This document shows positions 1-6,518 of a stretch of DNA of 6,527 nucleotides, piece after piece. Numbering within the stretch: position 1 is the stretch's first letter; each line of letters starts with the position of its first letter. The position numbers and the translations under genes were made by a program. The stretch is from an uncultured bacterium (GTDB taxonomy: Bacteria; Bacteroidota; Ignavibacteria; Kapaibacteriales; UBA2268): contig CALLXS010000007.1 in the NCBI GenBank assembly GCA_937875295.1, positions 1 through 6,527 of the forward strand, written 5' to 3'. The notes beneath the pieces are model-generated. The model was given only the letters and a program-made list of their open reading frames with translations. It did no database searches and had not been told where the DNA came from.

Positions 1-203
1 TAAGTAATAATAAATTTAATATTATTAATAATACTAATAATTCCATAGATTTACTCGAAATATATGACTTAAAAAGTAATTTGATTTTAAGGAAAAAAGA
101 TAATATTCAAAATGTCATTGATTTTAACTATCCTTCTGGTGCATATTTTATAAAAGCTACTTTAAATGGTAAAATAGAAACATATAAACTAATTAAGAAT
201 TGA
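1..203 (+). CDS. 3' end of a T9SS cargo gene (type A sorting domain only), truncated by the window edge
   Basis: The first complete codon is at base 3 and the frame stays open for 66 codons to a TGA at 201-203. The encoded peptide has the usual shape of a type A T9SS C-terminal sorting domain: a strand LLEIYDLKSNLIL, then IDFNYPSGAYFIKATLNG, then a basic end YKLIKN. In that family this domain directs the protein through the outer-membrane T9SS translocon and is then removed. It matches residues 417-482 of the protein at 4591-6039 at 64 of 66 positions (differences K/N and I/T in adjacent codons), so the two genes are paralogues at least over this part. The start, signal peptide and functional body lie outside the window, so nothing can be said about its specific role. 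It probably heads or joins an operon with the gene that starts seven bases after its stop. Confidence 0.85.
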   Translation, partial: SNNKFNIINNTNNSIDLLEIYDLKSNLILRKKDNIQNVIDFNYPSGAYFIKATLNGKIETYKLIKN

Positions 204-204
204 G
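177..204 (+). repeat. 28-base direct repeat, copy 1
   Basis: This segment, the last eight sense codons and the stop of the left-edge gene plus one base, is repeated exactly at 4434-4461 and with one mismatch at 6013-6040. Copies 1 and 2 bracket the 1381-codon gene and its terminator, with a period of 4257 bases. Confidence 0.85.
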
Positions 205-206
205 GA
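202..206 (+). promoter_or_regulatory. Ribosome binding site of the 1381-codon gene, overlapping the upstream stop codon
   Basis: GAGGA lies five to eight bases before the ATG at 211 and shares its first bases with the TGA stop (201-203) of the preceding gene. The overlap and the seven-base gap support co-transcription and possibly coupled translation. It also supports ATG 211 as the start, since a clear signal peptide follows directly. Confidence 0.6.
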
Positions 207-210
207 AATT

Positions 211-3200
211 ATGAACAAATATATATTAATAATGACAATTTTTATTTCTACTTTAAGTTTATTTGCTCAGGACAGATACCCATACCTAAGTACCTTTAAG
301 ACTATTAATAATGGTAATAATAAGTCATTAGAATCTTCGCACTCTGAATATAAACAGGACAGATTGGTATTAGGTTGGCATTGGGACGGTAATGTATTTT
401 TAAACGACAGCCTATATTCTAATCAGTCTGACGTAGGAGCATTTACATTTAAGAAGTATCCTAACATATATAATAAATATCATAATACTATGTTTACTCT
501 ACAAGCAGACATTAATCCCAGCGATAGTAATTTTAAAAGAGCAAATTCTCATTATGATGATAGAGCATTATTTCACTTTAGATCAGCGCAATATGAAGCT
601 GGGCTTTTAAATACATCCAAAGATGACTATTTAAAATATAAAGATATAAATAATCCTGTATTTGGTTTTAGATATCAAAATAATAGAGGTGAAATAATTA
701 CAGAAGATGATAATAAATTATTAAGATATCAAAAAATTAATTATTTAGATCCATATCTAATTCTTAAAAATATTTATCCAAAATCATTTATTAAGGAAGC
801 CGTGACTTGGGAACCACCTATTAATGAAAATGATACTACATATATTAAAGATTATTTAGATTACTGCGAAAATTATAACGGTAGATTTTTGTATTTAGCA
901 ATTAGATTAAAATGTTTAGATTGTGATTATATTGATACTATTAATAGCAAACCTGTGCTCACGCTAAGAGTACCAGTAAAATATTACAATGAACAAATAA
1001 ATTCAAGTTTATTCTTTTCAAATTTACCTGATCCCAATCATAACGCTGTAGAAATTGTTAGGGCAAACGATGGTCAGAATATACTTATGGGTAGAAGGCG
1101 CAAGTTAGATTCAGATAAAGCTAGTTTAAATAATGAATTTTTAATTACTGATCACATGCTAATGAGCACAAATCTAAACCATCCAGATTATACTACAGGT
1201 TTCAGCAGCATTTATAGAGACTATCCTGGTTATATTACAATCTATGCCAAAATAATATTTTATGGTGATATTGGTGGATTAAGAACATTTCAATCAAGAC
1301 ATGGCGATAATTATAGAGAATATGGTAATAAAATGCGATTAGATAGTTTAACATCTTTTGATATTGAAGTAATTTATCATAATACTCAAAATGTAGCAAT
1401 AGACTGGATACGGCTCGAGACACCACATACTCACGAAGTCCTATGGGGACAAAAGAATATTGAAATACAACAATGTCTTGATACTGCAATTTCAAATGTA
1501 GCAAAGCAAAGTCATATTGATTCTAATAATCAAATATTGCGTATTGTAGATGTAGTAGAGGGTTCGGAAATGGCTTGGGATGGAATGAAATATTTACGAA
1601 AAATGTGCGGTGATATATTTGCAGGCGAAAATGAAACTCCGTATCAATACTTACATCAACATTATGTAGGAATGAAAACTTCTTGGCTCGGTTTATTTAA
1701 AGTAACTCCTAATGTAGCACGACCTTTTTTAAAATATGGTGCAAGAAACTATGGTGGGCAAGAAAATGGTTTTCCAGAATTTGGAATAAGTTCTTGGGCA
1801 AATCCTATTCATTGGACAGCTGGGCATCATTTAGGGGCTTATGGAATTCCTATATGCAATAGTTATACAAATAACTTAAATTATAATTACTTAAAAAATT
1901 TAATTTATAGTTCTACTTTTGATACATATTCAAAATATAGTTATTCTGATTTGCTCGATGATGATATTAAATATAATGAAGTAGTAAATGGTAGTTCAGA
2001 GAGACATAGTTTTCAAAGTTACTATGAACACCATATCCAGAGACACTATAATGATAATTACTTAAATTATAATGATTCCGATGAATTTGATAGAGGAAAA
2101 TATGCCGGATTTATTTATAGCGACAAAGACTGGTGGGGCCAAATATTTAATTTACAAGAGTTCGACACAGCTTATAAAAATCCCGATTATATTTATCCAA
2201 ATACATTAATAAAAAGTCCTGATAATGCTCTTACATCAGAGGAATTACGATTAATTTCAAATAATTTTATGATAATGGGTGCTAAAGGCTTGCTATATGA
2301 TGGGCAAACTTGGGGTTCGTTAAAAACAGCATCAAAATTAGTGAAGTTAGAAGACAAAGATGATCCTTTTGATTATATTAGAAACATTAATAATCAAAGC
2401 TGGACAGATGCTTATAAAAACGAAAAAATAAAATGGGCAAGTGATTCAAGTATTAATCAATATGGCATAGTTAGAAATCCGGAATTAGGAACAGATTATT
2501 TAGATGCTTGGTTTTACAAATATTTTTTGTGGGGCGCATATCCCAATAATTCTAATAACGGAGGAAGAAAGTTTTTTTATAATAATACAATTAATCCGAA
2601 TTATAATAATAATACTTTTCCACCTACTCCGAGTTTTGATAATACAAGTTATGTAAATAATCCATATAAAACAAATTCAAAATTAATGGGTTTACATTTA
2701 GATCCGAGCAATCCTTATAGCTCACGTATTTATCTTGGAATGAATAGTCAGCGGATGGAGATAACAAAAATAAATAGATACTATTCTACACCATCAGTAG
2801 ATTCAGTATTGATGCAAAGTAAGTTATTAGCATGGCATGGAAAAGGTTTTAGGATAATAGATAATTTTGATAAAAATAAATTTACCAAAAATTATTTAAT
2901 AGAATTATTGGATATAAATAGTATTAGAACTTACAAATTGAAAGGTTATAATTTCGATGAAAATACTCCAATTTCATGTGATTATTCTGAACAATCTTCT
3001 CCAATTGACTCTGGTTTTTATGATATAACTTTACTAAGGGTAGGTGATGAAAGTGGTTTTGAGCTCGATACGATTAATTTAGCAGCACCAATTTGTACAA
3101 CTAAAGATTTGATTCTCTGTGTTCAGAATCGGAGAACTGATCCTCTTGCCAAAGATTCTTGGTTACGAAATTCTACGAAAGATTCATTAAGTAATGAATC

Positions 3201-4356
3201 ACGTACTATAAGGCATTTTGAGCTTACTGACGATTCATTAGATGTATTTTCAAAAGAGAGGATTAATTTTCTTTCTCAAGCAGAATATGATGACAGATTA
3301 ATTTCTAAGCCTAATCCGTATACAGGAGCAGAAAAAGAAAATTACGAGCATTTTGGTAACATGTATTGGGGAAAATTTGGAGCGAGAAAAATTGAATTTT
3401 GGTTAAATCATACTCTAAAAGAATATAGAACAAAAACATTACAGTCATTTTCAGAATTAGGTTCACAAGATCCTGAATTAAACGGATTATATTGGAGGAA
3501 TAATTTATTTCATATTCCGCATTCTATTACATCATATTCATCAGATAATGAAGATAAATTGAAGTTAACATTGTATCTTCAGCCCGGAGAAGCTCGATTA
3601 TTAAAATGTAAATTGATCTGTTTTACTCCCAAAAAAATTCCTATAAAATTAACATTCAAAAGTATTCCTAAACACCCGTTAGATCCGTCAGTTACGCCAA
3701 TATCAGAAATTGAATTAGAAACTGATATTTTGGCACCATTAATTAATTTCCCAATAATGGCAGAGGTAATGAAACCTAATATTTACTATGAAATATTGTC
3801 TAATAGCCCATTATTTGATGTTAGCAGAGAAACCGTAATTAGAAACGATTCAACACAGCAAAACGGAGATACTTCGGTGATATATACTTTTAATACCCCT
3901 ATAATAAGAAGTGGAGAAAAATTAAAAATGTTTTCAATTAAGCATACTGAAACAATTCCATTTCCTGTAAAACTATCATATTATACTACAAATACAGTAG
4001 ATTCTTCGGTATATTTAAAAGACACAATAATTTATATTGGTGGAAATGATACATTACATAAAATGAAACAAGAATCAGCACCTATTGAGGAGCTTGCGCT
4101 AAGTAATCTGCAAACTATACCAAATCCGAGTGATAATGAATTTGAATTAATATTTAATTCAGCAATTAAGCAAGATTTAAAAATTTCAATTATAGACAAT
4201 GCAGGTAGCAATAAATTAAATATTATTAACTATAGTGCAGCAATCGGAATAAATAAACTAAAAATCAATACAAATTCTCTCCCAACCGGCAATTATATAT
4301 TATTAATAAAAAATAATTCTACTCAATATCATCATAAAATCAATGTGATTAGGTAA
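211..4356 (+). CDS. Large exported multidomain protein with T9SS type A sorting domain; glycoside-hydrolase-like, family unassigned
   Basis: The protein has 1381 residues. Residues 1-20 form a signal peptide (MNKY, hydrophobic core to LSLFA, cleavage near A19/Q20). The C-terminus, about 1303-1381, is a T9SS type A sorting domain: it opens with IPNPSDNEFEL, continues LKISIIDNAG and SLPTGNYILLIK, and ends with a basic strand. So the protein should cross both membranes and be surface-attached or released. Between these, residues 383-403 (FDIEVIYHNTQNVAIDWIRLE) resemble the last strands of a carbohydrate-binding-type jelly roll. Residues about 440-700 could be a TIM-barrel-like region, with GGQENGFPEFG at 515-525 and MIMGAKGLLYDG at 687-698, like the last barrel strand of some glycosidases. 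LYLQPGEARLL at 1121-1131 resembles the all-beta domain that often follows such barrels. An asparagine-rich stretch covers about 790-815. These resemblances are inferred by eye and no catalytic residue can be named. The frame is intact and a terminator follows. Confidence 0.93.
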   Translation: MNKYILIMTIFISTLSLFAQDRYPYLSTFKTINNGNNKSLESSHSEYKQDRLVLGWHWDGNVFLNDSLYSNQSDVGAFTFKKYPNIYNKYHNTMFTLQADINPSDSNFKRANSHYDDRALFHFRSAQYEAGLLNTSKDDYLKYKDINNPVFGFRYQNNRGEIITEDDNKLLRYQKINYLDPYLILKNIYPKSFIKEAVTWEPPINENDTTYIKDYLDYCENYNGRFLYLAIRLKCLDCDYIDTINSKPVLTLRVPVKYYNEQINSSLFFSNLPDPNHNAVEIVRANDGQNILMGRRRKLDSDKASLNNEFLITDHMLMSTNLNHPDYTTGFSSIYRDYPGYITIYAKIIFYGDIGGLRTFQSRHGDNYREYGNKMRLDSLTSFDIEVIYHNTQNVAIDWIRLETPHTHEVLWGQKNIEIQQCLDTAISNVAKQSHIDSNNQILRIVDVVEGSEMAWDGMKYLRKMCGDIFAGENETPYQYLHQHYVGMKTSWLGLFKVTPNVARPFLKYGARNYGGQENGFPEFGISSWANPIHWTAGHHLGAYGIPICNSYTNNLNYNYLKNLIYSSTFDTYSKYSYSDLLDDDIKYNEVVNGSSERHSFQSYYEHHIQRHYNDNYLNYNDSDEFDRGKYAGFIYSDKDWWGQIFNLQEFDTAYKNPDYIYPNTLIKSPDNALTSEELRLISNNFMIMGAKGLLYDGQTWGSLKTASKLVKLEDKDDPFDYIRNINNQSWTDAYKNEKIKWASDSSINQYGIVRNPELGTDYLDAWFYKYFLWGAYPNNSNNGGRKFFYNNTINPNYNNNTFPPTPSFDNTSYVNNPYKTNSKLMGLHLDPSNPYSSRIYLGMNSQRMEITKINRYYSTPSVDSVLMQSKLLAWHGKGFRIIDNFDKNKFTKNYLIELLDINSIRTYKLKGYNFDENTPISCDYSEQSSPIDSGFYDITLLRVGDESGFELDTINLAAPICTTKDLILCVQNRRTDPLAKDSWLRNSTKDSLSNESRTIRHFELTDDSLDVFSKERINFLSQAEYDDRLISKPNPYTGAEKENYEHFGNMYWGKFGARKIEFWLNHTLKEYRTKTLQSFSELGSQDPELNGLYWRNNLFHIPHSITSYSSDNEDKLKLTLYLQPGEARLLKCKLICFTPKKIPIKLTFKSIPKHPLDPSVTPISEIELETDILAPLINFPIMAEVMKPNIYYEILSNSPLFDVSRETVIRNDSTQQNGDTSVIYTFNTPIIRSGEKLKMFSIKHTETIPFPVKLSYYTTNTVDSSVYLKDTIIYIGGNDTLHKMKQESAPIEELALSNLQTIPNPSDNEFELIFNSAIKQDLKISIIDNAGSNKLNIINYSAAIGINKLKINTNSLPTGNYILLIKNNSTQYHHKINVIR

Positions 4357-4389
4357 AAATATAGAATTTGATTGATAAAATTATAAAAT

Positions 4390-4422
4390 AAGAGCAATTA
4401 TTAAATTATATTGCTCTTTTTT
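4390..4422 (+). terminator. Rho-independent terminator after the 1381-codon gene
   Basis: A perfect 9-bp stem pairs AAGAGCAAT (4390-4398) with ATTGCTCTT (4410-4418) across an 11-base AT-rich loop. The 3' arm runs into a T tract (4417-4422). It lies 33 bases after the stop codon at 4356 and should end the transcript of the upstream gene pair, so the gene at 4591 would need its own promoter. Confidence 0.87.
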
Positions 4423-4468
4423 AATACACAATCGAAACATATAAACTAATTAAGAATTGAGAATTATT
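4422..4468 (+). pseudogene. Relic of the 3' tail of the duplicated T9SS sorting-domain gene
   Basis: Bases 4434-4461 are identical over 28 bases to 177-204, the last codons and stop of the left-edge gene. Bases 4434-4468 match 6013-6047, the tail of the 482-codon gene plus seven bases beyond it, at 34 of 35 positions. Just upstream, TAATACA (4422-4428) also occurs directly before this tail in the 482-codon gene (6007-6013 region), but here five extra bases (CAATC) separate the two parts. No open frame or start leads into it, so it is a non-coding scar of a former gene copy or of a recombination event. Confidence 0.75.
4434..4461 (+). repeat. 28-base direct repeat, copy 2
   Basis: It is identical to 177-204 but sits in non-coding DNA, 12 bases past the terminator T tract. 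Beyond the repeat the sequence follows the third copy (AATTATT at 4462-4468 and 6041-6047) rather than the first. Confidence 0.85.
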
Positions 4469-4578
4469 AACAAAACTAAGTAATGACTATAATTTATTTT
4501 AAAATAATGGATTAATTGAGAATAATTCGTTATTTTTAAATAAATAAATTAAATAATTGTTTTTTTCATAAATCAAAA

Positions 4579-4585
4579 AAGGAGG
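4579..4585 (+). promoter_or_regulatory. Strong Shine-Dalgarno site of the 482-codon gene
   Basis: AAGGAGG lies five bases before ATG 4591. It is a near-perfect anti-16S match, stronger than the site of the 1381-codon gene. It fixes the start, and a signal peptide begins directly at this ATG. Confidence 0.85.
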
Positions 4586-4590
4586 ACAAA

Positions 4591-6039
4591 ATGTCCCAAA
4601 GGATTTTAAGAAGCACTTTAATAGTAATTTTATTTCTAAGTGCTTTAATTAGACCTGAGGAAGCACAGGCTAACGGCTTCAAATGCGAGGTTAATATTGT
4701 AGTCGATTTCGATGACAGAAAAGTATTTACTTCACCATTGCCGAGGAGCATTACAGGAGTTACTCACATGTTCCTCAAAAGCAATGTATCCGGTTATTAT
4801 GACTTTTGCCAAATGTCAGAAACTACAGGAGAAGTATTAAAAATAATTAAAAATGTACCCGATGGCAACGTCTTATGGAGCAAATTCGAGTATATGCAGG
4901 ACACTAATTATATTATTGGACCTGATAGAAACTTTAATATCCGTATTTATAATACTAATTCAGGTGAAAGCGAAATATTATCTTTGCCTGGAATATTTGT
5001 AAAATATTTAGCAGATGATAATACAGTAATTTATCGTAAGAACCCTAATGATACCAATAAGTATTATCCTTACAATTATTTTTATAAGTATGACTTGAAA
5101 ACAAAATCTACTATTGCTAAATTCGATAAATTACTTAGAATAAATAGGTTAGGTGATAAAAGTTTTATTGCTACATTTTTAGATTTTCATACACAAGCAT
5201 ATTTTGGAGGCAATTATATGTATCTTAAAACTTTTGAACTTAAAGATGTAGGCTCTATTCAAGCTACTTTAAGGTATGATCATTATATTCAAGGTTACTT
5301 AATTGATGTACGAGATATGAGTTTAGTTCATACTTTTGTAGATACTTTAATTCAAGAAAGAAGAATAGCCGATCCATTCGATTCTAAAACATGGTATGCT
5401 AATACTTTTTTAGACACTCTTAATTACTATAGAGCAGGTTTTTCTGATGATGGCAGTAAAATCGCAATGGTACCATATAATCTCAAAAATACAATTGATA
5501 TTTTCGATACTAAGACGCTTACTACTAAAAGAATGTATGTACCAACTAATATTTATATTTATGATCACTCATCAAATGAAGTTCCTATTTTATTTGATTC
5601 AACTGGTAATATTATTATTACAGAAGCTGAAGTTTCAAAAAATAACTATCTTGAAAGAAAGAATTTAATTTTTAATTTAAATTCAAACGAATATTGTATT
5701 TTAGATATTTCATTAAGTTCAAACGTAAAATATAAAAATACAAATTATTATTATAGTACTTCGTACTCTAAAAAGTATTATTTTAACTTTATTAATTCTT
5801 CATATATACCAAGCAATCACAGCTTGCAATTTAATATAAGTAATAATAAATTTAATATTATTAATAATACTAATAATTCCATAGATTTACTTGAAATATA
5901 TGACTTAAAAAGTAATTTGATTTTAAGGAAAAAAGATAATATCCAAAATGTCATTGATTTTAATTATCCTTCCGGTGCATATTTTATAAAAGCTACTTTA
6001 AATGGTAATACAGAAACATATAAACTAATTAAGAATTAA
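4591..6039 (+). CDS. Exported protein with probable beta-propeller body and T9SS type A sorting domain
   Basis: The protein has 482 residues. It starts with a signal peptide (R4, R7, hydrophobic 8-20, likely cleavage after AQA at 25-27). The body has repeating strand patterns of the kind seen in WD40- or TolB-like propellers: IRIYNTNSGE at 117-126 and, more clearly, FSDDGSKIAMV at 284-294 followed by IDIFDTKTL at 302-310. The blade number cannot be counted reliably by eye. Residues 417-482 are the sorting domain (LLEIYDLKSN, YPSGAYFIKATLNG, YKLIKN), almost identical to the protein fragment at the left edge. The expected location is the cell surface or the medium; no enzymatic motif is visible, so a binding, adhesive or structural role is only a guess. 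The gene follows a terminator and probably has its own promoter. Its 5' part (4621-4800, 68 of 180 bases G+C) is far richer in G+C than its 3' part (5641-5760, 18 of 120). Confidence 0.92.
   Translation: MSQRILRSTLIVILFLSALIRPEEAQANGFKCEVNIVVDFDDRKVFTSPLPRSITGVTHMFLKSNVSGYYDFCQMSETTGEVLKIIKNVPDGNVLWSKFEYMQDTNYIIGPDRNFNIRIYNTNSGESEILSLPGIFVKYLADDNTVIYRKNPNDTNKYYPYNYFYKYDLKTKSTIAKFDKLLRINRLGDKSFIATFLDFHTQAYFGGNYMYLKTFELKDVGSIQATLRYDHYIQGYLIDVRDMSLVHTFVDTLIQERRIADPFDSKTWYANTFLDTLNYYRAGFSDDGSKIAMVPYNLKNTIDIFDTKTLTTKRMYVPTNIYIYDHSSNEVPILFDSTGNIIITEAEVSKNNYLERKNLIFNLNSNEYCILDISLSSNVKYKNTNYYYSTSYSKKYYFNFINSSYIPSNHSLQFNISNNKFNIINNTNNSIDLLEIYDLKSNLILRKKDNIQNVIDFNYPSGAYFIKATLNGNTETYKLIKN
5837..6039 (+). 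repeat. Second copy of the 203-base sorting-domain-coding tract
   Basis: It aligns without gaps to bases 1-203 with seven substitutions (about 96.6% identity). Four are synonymous third-position changes, two change adjacent residues (K to N and I to T relative to copy 1), and one swaps TGA for TAA. The similarity begins at the window edge, so its true length is unknown. Confidence 0.95.
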
Positions 6040-6051
6040 GAATTATTGTGA

Positions 6052-6067
6052 AAATGCTTACGCATTT
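6052..6067 (+). terminator. Weak hairpin just after the 482-codon gene, possible terminator
   Basis: AAATGC (6052-6057) pairs with GCATTT (6062-6067) across the loop TTAC, 12 bases after the stop codon. It is the first hairpin downstream of the gene, but the stem is only 6 bp and the T run short and interrupted (ATTTCTC), so termination here is uncertain. Confidence 0.3.
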
Positions 6068-6155
6068 CTCTATTACATTGATTGGCTCTGATGCAAAGTT
6101 TTCTAGTAAATGAGGCTTGATTTGTAACTGGAGCAATTGTTTAGAGTAAGGAGTC

Positions 6156-6205
6156 AGGGGTTAGGATACTCCCCTTAATAAATGCCGTTCTCGGTCCTAA
6201 CCTCT
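6156..6205. repeat. Strong inverted repeat with mutually exclusive alternative pairings
   Basis: AGGGGTTAGGA (6156-6166) pairs with TCCTAACCTCT (6195-6205), 11 pairs including one G-T wobble, around a 28-base loop. The same GGGG can instead pair locally: AGGGG (6156-6160) with CCCCT (6171-6175). A third option is GGAGT (6150-6154) with ACTCC (6168-6172). The downstream T content is low, so it is not a canonical terminator. Confidence 0.65.
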
Positions 6206-6336
6206 TGATAATTTCATCTGTGGTTACTTATGCTCAGTTATCTGGCCATTCTAAATACAGATTTGTAGCTCAAGAGCAAATATATGGGTTCGCCTGCTTA
6301 TTATTATACGGCTTTTGTCCATAAAATTGCACGTCA

Positions 6337-6518
6337 TTGTCCTTTATCACTTTCTTTTGACAAAAATATTCCCACCGTTATGTCTTTCTTTAGACAAAAT
6401 AATATTCCAACTCATTACTTAATGAAAACATCTAAAATATACAAAAAAATATTCCCACCGCATTGCGCAATGAGAACATCTAAAGTGGAGCTATATCTTA
6501 GAAAAAATATACCAACAG
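6337..6518. repeat. Degenerate repeat array with hairpins between units
   Basis: A 16-base core AAAAATATTCCCACCG occurs exactly at 6362-6377 and 6445-6460, and in degenerate form at 6398-6413 (12 of 16) and 6503-6518 (13 of 16). The intervals contain short inverted repeats: TTGTC/GACAA (6337-6341 with 6359-6363, long loop), TGTCT/AGACA (6381-6385 with 6392-6396), TCATTA/TAATGA (6412-6417 with 6420-6425), and the perfect 12-base palindrome CATTGCGCAATG (6461-6472). The last two hairpins are both followed by a GARAACATCTAAA-type segment (6424-6436 and 6472-6484). The final unit runs to the window edge, so the array may continue. Confidence 0.7.

Larger units (their letters stand above)
6040..6336. 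other. Gene-less stretch with raised G+C content and structured sequence
   Basis: No open frame with credible length or start was found on either strand. G+C is 95 of 240 bases for 6061-6300 (about 40%), against 16-17 of 60 in typical coding lines such as 5221-5280 and 5281-5340. Non-coding DNA is normally poorer in G+C than genes in such a genome, so this is out of place. It could be a structured RNA, a decayed foreign insert or part of an interspersed repeat. It contains the inverted repeat at 6156-6205. Confidence 0.55.

Noticed and set aside
1235..1504. Minus-strand open frame of 89 codons
   Set aside because: It lies wholly inside the well-supported 1381-codon gene on the opposite strand and shows no signal, domain or upstream site of its own.
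177..4461. Insertion sequence or integron cassette
   Set aside because: No transposase, integrase or terminal inverted repeat is visible. The flanking 28 bases are a gene tail, which fits recombination between homologous tails at least as well as a transposition target duplication.
4488..4493. TATAAT as a -10 box for the 482-codon gene
   Set aside because: The surrounding DNA is so AT-rich that such matches are expected by chance, no good -35 element lies 17 bases upstream, and the Bacteroidota-type TAnnTTTG element is not found between the terminator and the gene. A promoter is expected here but cannot be placed.
4566..4751. Minus-strand open frame of 61 codons over the start of the 482-codon gene
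   Set aside because: It is antisense to a signal peptide region with a strong ribosome binding site on the + strand, and has no features of its own.
5447..5668. Plus-strand open frame of 73 codons in another frame
   Set aside because: It overlaps the probable propeller body of the 482-codon gene and is a frame shadow.
6054..6113. Short open frame of 19 codons starting at ATG 6054
   Set aside because: No ribosome binding site precedes it, the start lies in the arm of a hairpin, and the length is easily expected by chance.
6240..6262. Hairpin ATCTG/CAGAT
   Set aside because: A five-pair stem with a 13-base loop is expected by chance and has no T tract.
6285..6314. tRNA-like T-arm (GGGTTCGCC)
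   Set aside because: The bases do not form the T-stem, and no acceptor stem, anticodon arm or CCA end can be fitted around it.
6337..6518. CRISPR array
   Set aside because: The repeated core is only 16 bases, two of four copies are degenerate, spacing is unequal, and the intervals are hairpins related to each other rather than unique spacers. No cas gene is present.
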